Below, piece by piece: positions 24,960 to 32,950 of a stretch of 33,640 nucleotides of DNA. Location of the stretch: the NCBI GenBank assembly GCA_002431635.1, contig DJGH01000065.1, positions 3,165-36,804 of the forward strand, in the 5' to 3' direction. This DNA comes from Petrotoga sp. UBA5851 (lineage in GTDB: Bacteria; Thermotogota; Thermotogae; Petrotogales; Petrotogaceae). Numbering within the stretch: position 1 is the stretch's first letter; every line of letters begins with the position of its first letter. The notes under the pieces are model-generated. The model was not told where the DNA came from. It ran no database searches and saw nothing but the letters and a program-made list of their open reading frames with translations. Position numbers and translations under genes: made by a program.

Positions 24960-26287
24960 AAGAAATAATAAATAAGGTTCTTGACTATATAAGTTCAAAT
25001 AACCTCAAAGGACAGATTAATATCGGAACTGCCGTATCGAAAAAAGCTTCTTTCTCAAACGGAAAGCTTGAAGAACTTTCTCAGGGTGAAAGATCAGCAG
25101 CCGGAATATTACTTATGGATAATGACGGGAGAATAGCGGCCGCTAATACCAATCAGCTTGATCAAGACTCTCTGCTTGAGGCTGTAAAAAATGCAGCAGC
25201 TTTGGTTAAGTATTCGCAGCCGGATAACGGAAACATGATATCTTCAGACAAGGCATTTACTTTTCTCGACTGGTGTTTTGATATCGATACCAAAAATCTG
25301 ACTCTCGACGAAATAACAGAAAATGCAAAAAATATGGAAAACAGTGCTAAAAATATGGACAAGAGAATCCAGTTTGTAAGAGGCTCATCGTTTGAAACAG
25401 AGGTTACAAAAAGAGTTTTTGCCAATACCAACGGTGTTTATAAGGAATCAGTTTCTTCGAATGCTGCTGCCGAAATTATGCTGGCCGCTGTTCAGGGCGA
25501 AAGCTCATCTATGGGATATGAGTTTGACATAAGACAGAGCTCGAGACTTATCAGATCTGAAGACATAATAAAAAATTCAGTGGAGCTTGCCGTAGCAGGA
25601 TTGAATGCAGAAGTTCTGCAGAGCGGAAGATACGATGTAATATTTAGTCCTACAGTTTCAGGCATGCTTTTAGGTGTTCTTTCCTCTCCGCTGTCAGGAG
25701 AAAATGTGTTTAAGGGAAAATCTTTCCTTAAAGATAAGGTAGGGTCGGTTGTCGCAAATAAAAAAGTAAGTCTGGTACATGATCCGATGAACGGTTCTGC
25801 TCCTTATGTTTCGTCTTTTGATGCCGAAGGAACCAATACAAAGAAGTTTGATTTCATACGCAATGGTGTGCTGATGACCTATGCCCACAATCTATACTCA
25901 GCCGAAAAGATGGACTGTAATCCTACCGGAAACGCTTTTGCTTCTCTGGGCGGAAATCCTTCGATAGGAACTATAAATATGCATCTTTTATCGACCAATA
26001 CACGTAATGATATACTGAGCGGATACAAAAGTGAAAAGGCTTTATATATAACCCAGGTTATGGGACTGCATACTGCCGACCCGATTTCCGGAAGGTTCTC
26101 TATACAGATAAGCGGCCAGGTTGTAGAAAACGGTCAGTTCACAAAAAGCTTCAGAGGAATGACCATGGCAGGAACTCTTCAGGAAATGCTGGAAAACATA
26201 GTCATGGTTGGTTCAGACTTTAAGTACATGGGTTCGGTAGCAGGTTCAACAACTTTAATAAAGAATATGAGCATAGGCGGAAAATAA
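24956..26287 (+). CDS. tldE: TldE/PmbA subunit
   Basis: Partner of TldD, 443 residues. It lacks the zinc motif, as expected for the non-catalytic subunit. Conserved blocks are ANTNGVYKESVSSNA, YDVIFSPTVSGMLLG, the substrate-proximal DPMNGSAPYVSSFDAEGTNTKK, LMTYAHNLYSAEKM, and the ending with GRFSIQISGQVVENGQFTKSFRGMTMAGTLQEML. TldD and TldE together form a closed barrel with the active site inside, open only to unfolded chains. The start overlaps the tldD stop in ATGA, so the two are coupled. The stop codon lies inside a strong hairpin. Confidence 0.93.
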   Translation: MKEIINKVLDYISSNNLKGQINIGTAVSKKASFSNGKLEELSQGERSAAGILLMDNDGRIAAANTNQLDQDSLLEAVKNAAALVKYSQPDNGNMISSDKAFTFLDWCFDIDTKNLTLDEITENAKNMENSAKNMDKRIQFVRGSSFETEVTKRVFANTNGVYKESVSSNAAAEIMLAAVQGESSSMGYEFDIRQSSRLIRSEDIIKNSVELAVAGLNAEVLQSGRYDVIFSPTVSGMLLGVLSSPLSGENVFKGKSFLKDKVGSVVANKKVSLVHDPMNGSAPYVSSFDAEGTNTKKFDFIRNGVLMTYAHNLYSAEKMDCNPTGNAFASLGGNPSIGTINMHLLSTNTRNDILSGYKSEKALYITQVMGLHTADPISGRFSIQISGQVVENGQFTKSFRGMTMAGTLQEMLENIVMVGSDFKYMGSVAGSTTLIKNMSIGGK

Positions 26288-26308
26288 AGGCGGTTTTCCG
26301 CCTTTATT
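26283..26308 (+). terminator. Terminator-like hairpin after tldE
   Basis: An 11-bp perfect inverted repeat, AATAAAGGCGG (26283-26293) and CCGCCTTTATT (26298-26308), with loop TTTT, then GCTTTAAC. The tldE stop codon (26285-26287) lies in the stem. The T-rich 3' arm could end transcription on the plus strand, but the U-tract is short, so partial read-through into the amidohydrolase gene 18 bases later is possible. Confidence 0.65.
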
Positions 26309-26326
26309 GCTTTAACGGAGGCTCAT

Positions 26327-27625
26327 ATGGCAAAAAAAACAGTTATATGCGGGACAATACAGGGTCACTCCTGTAGAAAACCAGGCTACATAGTATTTGA
26401 CAAAGAAACCGGCATAATAGAGACTGTAGGTTCTGGCTCTTACACAACAGCAGCAAGTGAAGAGGTTGTGTATTTCAATGATGAATACACTATACTGCCG
26501 GCGGATATAAACGGTCATTCCCACCCGGAACAATCTATTTATACAGATGTTGTAAAGCCAGAATGGGATTTGCCGCTATGGTGCAGAAATACTATCTACA
26601 AGTATTCGCCATACCTTACCACACAAGCTGTATATTACAGCTGTCTCAGGGCTTTTTCAAGGATGCTTACATACGGTATCGGTACAGTTTTTGTTTCTTT
26701 TTACTGCCATAACAAACTTGGAAATGCAATGGACCTACAGGTAATTAAGGCTGCAAAGGATATAGGGATACGATTATACTTTGGACGTATGAATTATGAT
26801 ATAATTTCAGAAAACGCGTATTATGAAAAAAAGCTTTCTCAGACATACTTTTTTGAAGATTATGAAACTGCAGCAAGAAACTACATGAGTCTTCTTAGCG
26901 AATCAACAGATCATGTAATAGTAGCGCCTTCAGTCCATAGTCTTCATGCAAGCACTCCGGCGGCTGTAAAAAAAGCTTACGAACTTGCCGCTATAACAGA
27001 TACATACATACAGTTTCATCTCTCTGAAGATAAAAATGATGTTGATATATCTCTATCCAATTTTGGTGAGCGTCCTGTTGCTTTTTTCAAAAAAAATTTT
27101 GCAGATCACAGGATTCAAGCTCTTAAGAAATTCATTTTCTCTGATTGCATTTGGCTTGATGAAGAGGAGATTTCCGTGTTGAAAGAGGCCGGGTGCACAG
27201 TGGTATTTAACCCCAGAATGAATTATAGGATGAGGGTGGGACGGGCTCCTTATGAAAGTTTTATAGAAAAAAGTATTCCTTTCCTCTTAGGAACAGACGG
27301 GGAGTCCAGCAATCACGATTTATCCATCGAAAATGAAAAAGGATTTTTTGTTTCACAGCTTAATCTACCTGTAAAACACTATCACCAAAAATTCCCTTTC
27401 GGCTGTGCCTATGTAGGTTCAATCGAACCAGGATGTTTTTGTGATCTTAAAGTCAAAAAAGATGGAAAGGTCACAGACGTTTTTGTCGGGGGAAAGAGAG
27501 TATTTTCAGAAGAAACTTTTGTGTCAGCTGACAGTAAAAAAGTTGAGACTCTTGAAAAAGAGGCTTCTTCAGAAATTAAAAATTTTTTTCTTTATGCTGA
27601 CAAAAAAATACAGGAGGGAAATTAA
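26327..27625 (+). CDS. Amidohydrolase-superfamily protein with altered catalytic His
   Basis: Protein of 432 residues in the amidohydrolase superfamily, nearest by eye to the chlorohydrolase/aminohydrolase (TRZ/ATZ, MTA/SAH deaminase, SsnA) branch. Metal motif HxH is NGHSHPEQ (His64, His66), the third His and acid are in FHLSED (His231, Glu234), and the metal Asp is in LLGTDGESSNHDLSIENE (Asp324). In deaminases of this branch the block AHCVWLD supplies a catalytic His; here it is FSDCIWLD with Asp273. That change argues against ordinary deamination. The N-terminal AAASE-like beta-sandwich and C-terminal DLKVKKDGKVTDVFVGGKRVF are typical composite-domain pieces. ACGGAGG precedes the ATG. Its TAA shares a base with the next gene's ATG (TAATG), so it is coupled to the M24 peptidase. 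Substrate unknown. Confidence 0.82.
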   Translation: MAKKTVICGTIQGHSCRKPGYIVFDKETGIIETVGSGSYTTAASEEVVYFNDEYTILPADINGHSHPEQSIYTDVVKPEWDLPLWCRNTIYKYSPYLTTQAVYYSCLRAFSRMLTYGIGTVFVSFYCHNKLGNAMDLQVIKAAKDIGIRLYFGRMNYDIISENAYYEKKLSQTYFFEDYETAARNYMSLLSESTDHVIVAPSVHSLHASTPAAVKKAYELAAITDTYIQFHLSEDKNDVDISLSNFGERPVAFFKKNFADHRIQALKKFIFSDCIWLDEEEISVLKEAGCTVVFNPRMNYRMRVGRAPYESFIEKSIPFLLGTDGESSNHDLSIENEKGFFVSQLNLPVKHYHQKFPFGCAYVGSIEPGCFCDLKVKKDGKVTDVFVGGKRVFSEETFVSADSKKVETLEKEASSEIKNFFLYADKKIQEGN

Positions 27626-28869
27626 TGCAGAAGGAATTTTTTATAAAAAAACGTGAACAGTTATTCGAAAAATTAGCTGATGATTCTATTGCTGTAATGT
27701 TTTCATCAAATGCTCCTCTGAAAACTGCTGATGAACACTATGCCTTCACTCCGAACAGAAATTTTTATTATCTGACAGGTCTGGATAGAGAAAACTTTAT
27801 CCTGGTCATGAAAAAGAAGCAGGGAACAACCTCTTCTTCGATATACATAGAAAAGCATGATCCTATACTTGCTAAATGGGTAGGAGACAGGATGCTCGCC
27901 GATGAAGTGCAGTCTATAAGCGGTATTTCTGATATCCGTTATGTAGATGACATAAGTAAAGATATAGGTTCTCTGCTTGGTGGGTACGATTTCGAAAATG
28001 TTTACTTTGATTTTGAATACAGAGGATGGGATCGGACCTACAACGAACAGAGAGTATTTGCAAATGAGCTTAAATCAAGATTTCCTTCTGTAAGTTTAAA
28101 AAATTTGTATCATATCTTATCATCTATGAGACTTATAAAAGAACCCGAAGAGATTCAGAAAATGAAACAGGCTATAAGCATCACTCAAAAAGGAATCCTG
28201 AACATTCTTGACAACATCCGGCCTGGTATAATGGAGTACGAGCTTGAAGCATACTTTGATTTTACCTTAAAAAGCAGCGGCGTAAAAGATTTCGCTTTCA
28301 AGACCATAGCCGCCAGCGGCAAGAATGCAACAGTTCTTCATTACTCACAGAATAATTCTATGATGAACGAAAACGACCTTATACTCTTTGACCTCGGTGC
28401 ACAGTTTGAATATTATAATGCAGATATATCCAGAACATTTCCTATAAGCGGAAAGTACTCTCAAAGACAAAAAGATGTTTACGATGTTGTTCTTCAGGCA
28501 CAGCAAGCAGTAACTCAGGCTGCAAAACCAGGAGTTCCTTTTTCTATACTGAATGATACGGCAAAAAAAGTTTTGACAGAAGGCTGCAGAAAGCTCGGAC
28601 TGATAAAAGAGGATAATGAGCTTTCGGAGTATTATTATCACGGAGTATCTCACTACCTTGGCCTTGACACACATGATGTCGGTACACGCGATACTGTCTT
28701 GAAAGAAGGCATGGTTATTACCAACGAGCCCGGACTTTATATAGCCTCCGAAGGTATTGGGATACGTATCGAGGATGATCTCCTTATATCTCATGACGGA
28801 GCAGAGGTTCTTTCAAAAGACATTCTAAAAGATACTTTTGATGTAGAGGCGTATATAAAGAACAGATAG
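27625..28869 (+). CDS. Xaa-Pro aminopeptidase-type M24B metallopeptidase
   Basis: Cytoplasmic peptidase of 414 residues that should remove N-terminal residues preceding proline. An N-terminal creatinase/AMP_N-like domain (1-160: FSSNAPLKTADEHYAFTPNRNFYYLTGLD, a hallmark of aminopeptidase P) precedes the pita-bread catalytic domain. All five dinuclear metal ligands can be seen: Asp in LFDLGAQ, Asp in NADISRTF, His in HGVSHYLGLDTHD, Glu in TNEPGLY and Glu in IRIEDD. The AMP_N type supports aminopeptidase P (PepP) over prolidase. AGGAGGG precedes the ATG within the end of the upstream gene. Together with TldDE it forms a peptide-degrading neighbourhood. Confidence 0.9.
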   Translation: MQKEFFIKKREQLFEKLADDSIAVMFSSNAPLKTADEHYAFTPNRNFYYLTGLDRENFILVMKKKQGTTSSSIYIEKHDPILAKWVGDRMLADEVQSISGISDIRYVDDISKDIGSLLGGYDFENVYFDFEYRGWDRTYNEQRVFANELKSRFPSVSLKNLYHILSSMRLIKEPEEIQKMKQAISITQKGILNILDNIRPGIMEYELEAYFDFTLKSSGVKDFAFKTIAASGKNATVLHYSQNNSMMNENDLILFDLGAQFEYYNADISRTFPISGKYSQRQKDVYDVVLQAQQAVTQAAKPGVPFSILNDTAKKVLTEGCRKLGLIKEDNELSEYYYHGVSHYLGLDTHDVGTRDTVLKEGMVITNEPGLYIASEGIGIRIEDDLLISHDGAEVLSKDILKDTFDVEAYIKNR

Positions 28870-28882
28870 ATAAGGGGGACAT

Positions 28883-31393
28883 ATGAGAAAAACTCTGTTT
28901 ATTTCTCTTATCCTTTTTTTGTCGGTTTTTATCTATGCACAGAAGGTACTTATAGGCGTATATGAAAACTATCCGATAGTTTACAAAACTTCTGGTAACG
29001 AGCTACAGGGAATTCTGATAGACTGTTTTAAAATAATTTCCGAGAAGTCTGATTATGATTTTGATTTTGTATATAAAACATGGCCTGAACTTCTCGGAGA
29101 TTTTGAAAACGGCACCTTGGACATCATAACAGGTATTGCCTACACTTCTCAAAGAGAAGAGGGTTATTTTTTTTCTTCAGAGTACATATCTTCAGAATGG
29201 GGTCAGATTTATACAAACTCCGACTCTCCCATAACTTCTTATCTTGATCTTCAGAACAAAAAAATTGTATATATAAAAGACAGTTACTTTTTTGATTCGC
29301 CTGCAGGTATTCTAAATATTCTCAAAAGTTTTAGGATTGATGCAATATTTCTTTCCGTTGATACTTTTCAGCAGGCTTTTGATCTTGTAAGCAATAACTT
29401 GGCTGATGCTGCGGTAGCTACACGTTATCAGGGATATTTTTTCCGAAACACTTATAAAATAAAAGAAACAGCAATGATGTTCAGTCCAATAGAGCTTAGA
29501 TATGCTGCAAAAAAGAATGACAGTTATGCCATAAAAGTTATTAATTACATCGATTCGCAGATGCACCTACTAAAAAGTTCTCCCGATTCGCCATATTACG
29601 CCTCAATAAAAAAACATTTGCCGAAAGAAATTGCTGCTTCGGATCTTCCTTTGTGGGTAGTTATCATAATTACTTTAAGTATACTGGCCATAGCGGTTTT
29701 ATTCTTATTCTGGATTATCCTTAAAAAACAGGTTAAGGTTAAAACAAGAGAGCTGGAACAAAGCAATGAAAAACTTTATCAAAACTACCAGGAACTGGAG
29801 TCTTTGAATGAAGAACTTTCAAGCACTGAGGAAGAACTGCTGATATCCCATAATAGAGTAATTGCAAGTGAAAAACGCTACCGGAGCATTTTCAATCAGG
29901 CACCTGTGGCCATGATGACTTTGGACAAAACTCTTCATGTAACTGATTATAATATGGGAGCAGAAAAAATTTTCGGATGGAAGAAGGAAGAAATTATAGG
30001 AGTGGTTTTTTATAAATATATTTTTACCGAACATGATATCACTTTTTTTGACAATTTCCTTGCAGATAAGTCTGTTAAAATACCTGAATACTTTGTCACA
30101 GAAAACATGAACAAATCAGGAGATGTCATAATATGCGAATGGATAAACTCTGTCATTGAAGATCAGAAGGGAAACATAGTTGAAATAGTTTCTATTTCAA
30201 GAAACATCACTGAAAACAAAAAATTGGAAGAATCGCTAAGAAAAGCAAAGGACTCTGCGGAAAAAGCAAGCAAAGCCAAAAGTGAGTTCCTTGCCAATAT
30301 GAGCCACGAAATACGTACTCCTATAAACGGAGTCATAGGAATAAGCGATCTCATTCTAGAAACAGAGCTTGATGAAGAACAAAAAAACTACATGCAGATG
30401 ATAAAAACTTCATCCAGAAATCTTTTGAGAATAGTAAACGATATACTTGATATTTCAAAGATTGAAGCTGGAAAAATAGAACTTAACAATGTTTCATTTC
30501 ATGTTCTTGAGTTAAAGGAAAATATTATGAACTCATTTTTCCATCTTATGAAGGAAAAAGGACTTGATTTTAAATTTTTTATACAGGACAATATTCCTAC
30601 CAACCTCAACGGAGATCTTTACAAGATAAACCAGATACTTTCAAATCTTGTAGGCAATGCTTATAAGTTCACTGACAAAGGATACGTTCATGTGAAAACG
30701 GAAAAAGTACACGAAGACAGTTCTTCGGTCGAACTTTTGTTTAACGTAACTGATACCGGTATAGGCATAAAACCGGAAAAGATAAATATTATATTTGATA
30801 TCTTTACGCAGGGCGACTCTTCAGCCACAAAAAAATATCAGGGAACAGGCTTAGGACTTACAATAGCTAAAAGTTATGTTGAAAAGATGGGCGGAAAGAT
30901 ATTTGTTGTGAGCACACCGGGCGAAGGCAGTTCTTTCTCCTTCATTATTCCCATAAAAAAAGATATTAGCTTTGCTGCTGAAAAACCTCCGGAAGATGAA
31001 GACACATATCTCCATGACTATAAAGACAAAAAAATTCTTGTCGCTGAAGATAATCAGATAAACCTTTATCTGACAAAGAAAATTCTTTCAAAAAAAGCAA
31101 TGGAAGTGCTTACGGCAGAAAATGGAGCCAAAGCGGTTGAAATTTTTGAAAAAGAGCGTCCGGATCTAATATTTATGGATCTTCAGATGCCGGAACTTGA
31201 CGGATTGGGAGCAACTTTAAAAATTCGCCAGATCGAAAAAAAACATAACACTTACACCCCAATAATTGCACTTACAGCATACGCTACCAAGGAAGACAAG
31301 GAACGTTGCCTTGCTCAAGGCATGGATGGTTTTATTGCAAAACCTTTTACCCAGAAGGATATACTAGGAGCATTGAGAACTTTCCTTGCTTAA
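28883..31393 (+). CDS. Hybrid sensor histidine kinase with periplasmic SBP domain
   Basis: Inner-membrane hybrid kinase of 836 residues. In order: signal peptide (1-19), family 3 solute-binding sensor (about 22-245, with VLIGVYENYPIVY, LDIITGIAYTSQREEGYFFS), transmembrane helix (about 257-280), coiled coil (285-325), PAS (about 330-450), HisKA with SHEIRTP (phospho-His475), HATPase with NLVGNAYKFTDKG, DTGIGI and GTGLGLTIAKSY, and a receiver (about 710-836) with phospho-Asp766 in FMDLQMPELDG and the Lys in AKPF. The architecture recalls BvgS/EvgS-type sensors, though those have extra phosphotransfer domains; no HPt is present here, so phosphoryl transfer must end on the own receiver or go through a separate HPt. 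The ligand is unknown. AAGGGGG precedes the ATG. It follows the peptidase gene by 13 bases and its 3' end overlaps the next, opposing kinase gene by 30 bases. Confidence 0.92.
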   Translation: MRKTLFISLILFLSVFIYAQKVLIGVYENYPIVYKTSGNELQGILIDCFKIISEKSDYDFDFVYKTWPELLGDFENGTLDIITGIAYTSQREEGYFFSSEYISSEWGQIYTNSDSPITSYLDLQNKKIVYIKDSYFFDSPAGILNILKSFRIDAIFLSVDTFQQAFDLVSNNLADAAVATRYQGYFFRNTYKIKETAMMFSPIELRYAAKKNDSYAIKVINYIDSQMHLLKSSPDSPYYASIKKHLPKEIAASDLPLWVVIIITLSILAIAVLFLFWIILKKQVKVKTRELEQSNEKLYQNYQELESLNEELSSTEEELLISHNRVIASEKRYRSIFNQAPVAMMTLDKTLHVTDYNMGAEKIFGWKKEEIIGVVFYKYIFTEHDITFFDNFLADKSVKIPEYFVTENMNKSGDVIICEWINSVIEDQKGNIVEIVSISRNITENKKLEESLRKAKDSAEKASKAKSEFLANMSHEIRTPINGVIGISDLILETELDEEQKNYMQMIKTSSRNLLRIVNDILDISKIEAGKIELNNVSFHVLELKENIMNSFFHLMKEKGLDFKFFIQDNIPTNLNGDLYKINQILSNLVGNAYKFTDKGYVHVKTEKVHEDSSSVELLFNVTDTGIGIKPEKINIIFDIFTQGDSSATKKYQGTGLGLTIAKSYVEKMGGKIFVVSTPGEGSSFSFIIPIKKDISFAAEKPPEDEDTYLHDYKDKKILVAEDNQINLYLTKKILSKKAMEVLTAENGAKAVEIFEKERPDLIFMDLQMPELDGLGATLKIRQIEKKHNTYTPIIALTAYATKEDKERCLAQGMDGFIAKPFTQKDILGALRTFLA

Positions 31394-32950
31394 TTTCATA
31401 CATATAAAAATAGATACTTTACTATCTTTATACTCTGCCCATATTTTCCCTTCGTGCAGATGTATAATGCTTTTGGCTATTGAAAGCCCAAGCCCTGAAC
31501 CTCCAAGGCTGCCTGAACGTGATTTATCTATTCTGTAAAACCTTTCAAATATATTTTTAAGATCTTCATCATTAATGCTATCTGATGGATTAGAAATTTC
31601 AAGAATAACCTCACAGTCCCGCTTGAAACTTACAACATCAATTCTGCTGCCGCTACCAGAATACTTTATTGCGTTAGATATTATATTTTCAACTACTCGT
31701 GCCATCTTTCCGGCATCGGCATTAATAAAAAATTTCTGGTCTTTGAGATTGGTTTCAAACTTTATATTTTTTTCAAGGGCAACAGGCATAATTTCCTGAA
31801 TAACCTGCCTTGCCAATCTGTTGATATCAAAAACTTCCATATCAAGCTTTATATCAAAATTATTCAGCTTGGTATATTCAAACAAATCGTCTATAAGCTC
31901 TTTAAGACTAATAGATTTCTTGTATGCAATATCTATATATTCCTGTGCCTGTTCGGCAGAATCATACTTTTTTTCTGTATAAAGCCTAAGATATCCCATG
32001 ACAGAGGTAAGCGGCGTTCTTAAATCATGCGATACATTTGTTATAAGCTCGTTCTTTAGCTTTTCAGATCTTCTCTCTTCATATATTGACTTCTTTAATT
32101 CATCAGCCATGCTGTTAATATTTTTTGCCAGCAGGCCTATTTCATCGTCACCCTTCTGAGGTACTCTATATTCAAAATCACCTTTGGATATTGCCTGAAG
32201 TCCTTTGGAGATATCCTGTATGTACTTGAGCTTTCCCTGAGTAAGATAGATAAAAGAGACTATAAATCCGAATATAAAAAAGCCCAACTGTATTAAAGGA
32301 CTAAGCACCGAAAGAAATCCAAAAGGATTTTCGACTTTAATATTGGTAACAAGTATGTACCTTTCTCCCATTAAAATAATATCTGCGGAATTATATATTC
32401 CTTTGCCCGAAACAGAGGTTACCACCTTAGGCAAAGCTCCATCCTTCGGAAATTCGGTATCTTCTTCATCCGTACTTTCCTTTTCATTGTAATAGGCGTC
32501 GGTAAGCTTTATCATTCCATTCTGGCTGAACTTAAGAAAGTACGTATCGTAAGTATAGTGACCGCTGTTCTGTACAATACTGAAAAGACCAGGAGGGAAC
32601 GTATCTTCAAGTTCGCCTGAAGGATCGTATCTGTATACTATATTATTCTCATAATTAAGAATATATACTTTAAGAAAGTACGATTCCCATTTTTCAGATA
32701 CTTCTTTTATTTCTTCCTGTATTTCATTAACGCCTGTTTTTTCATCAATTTCTTCTATCTGTGAAGCCACTTCCGAGGTTATTTTTTCTGAAATTTCATA
32801 TCCATAGTTAAAGTTTCCGGAGAGTATATACTCACAAAAAACAGCAAGTATGCCTCCAATGGCTATACTTACTGCAAAAACTATTATTATTTGGATTCTT
32901 ATATTCCTTTTTACGCCTGCCGACAGTTTTTTTAAAAAATTATTTTTCAA
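31364..32950 (-). CDS. Two-component sensor histidine kinase
   Basis: Membrane kinase of 528 residues encoded downstream of an OmpR-type regulator. Two transmembrane helices (about 19-43 and 220-244) enclose an extracytoplasmic sensor of about 175 residues without a recognisable family. A HAMP linker (245-297), HisKA with NVSHDLRTPLTS (His308) and a complete HATPase follow: N box NIISNAIKYS, F box IFERFYRIDKSRSG, G2 box GGSGLGLSIAKSII. The last 11 bases of the regulator gene overlap the start; the initiation codon is TTG at 32950, with GGAGTAGG upstream. The 3' 30 bases lie antisense to the hybrid kinase gene. It resembles VanS/PhoR/YycG-type kinases; the stimulus cannot be told. Confidence 0.92.
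   Translation of the reverse strand: MKNNFLKKLSAGVKRNIRIQIIIVFAVSIAIGGILAVFCEYILSGNFNYGYEISEKITSEVASQIEEIDEKTGVNEIQEEIKEVSEKWESYFLKVYILNYENNIVYRYDPSGELEDTFPPGLFSIVQNSGHYTYDTYFLKFSQNGMIKLTDAYYNEKESTDEEDTEFPKDGALPKVVTSVSGKGIYNSADIILMGERYILVTNIKVENPFGFLSVLSPLIQLGFFIFGFIVSFIYLTQGKLKYIQDISKGLQAISKGDFEYRVPQKGDDEIGLLAKNINSMADELKKSIYEERRSEKLKNELITNVSHDLRTPLTSVMGYLRLYTEKKYDSAEQAQEYIDIAYKKSISLKELIDDLFEYTKLNNFDIKLDMEVFDINRLARQVIQEIMPVALEKNIKFETNLKDQKFFINADAGKMARVVENIISNAIKYSGSGSRIDVVSFKRDCEVILEISNPSDSINDEDLKNIFERFYRIDKSRSGSLGGSGLGLSIAKSIIHLHEGKIWAEYKDSKVSIFICMKLSKESSQCS

Noticed and set aside
26283..26308. Hairpin after tldE considered as a riboswitch or attenuator for the amidohydrolase gene
   Set aside because: A simple perfect stem with no alternative pairing or aptamer-like elements seen; a terminator-type hairpin is enough.
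28345..28794. 149-codon minus-strand frame opposite the M24 peptidase
   Set aside because: Antisense shadow; the plus-strand frame carries all five metal ligands.
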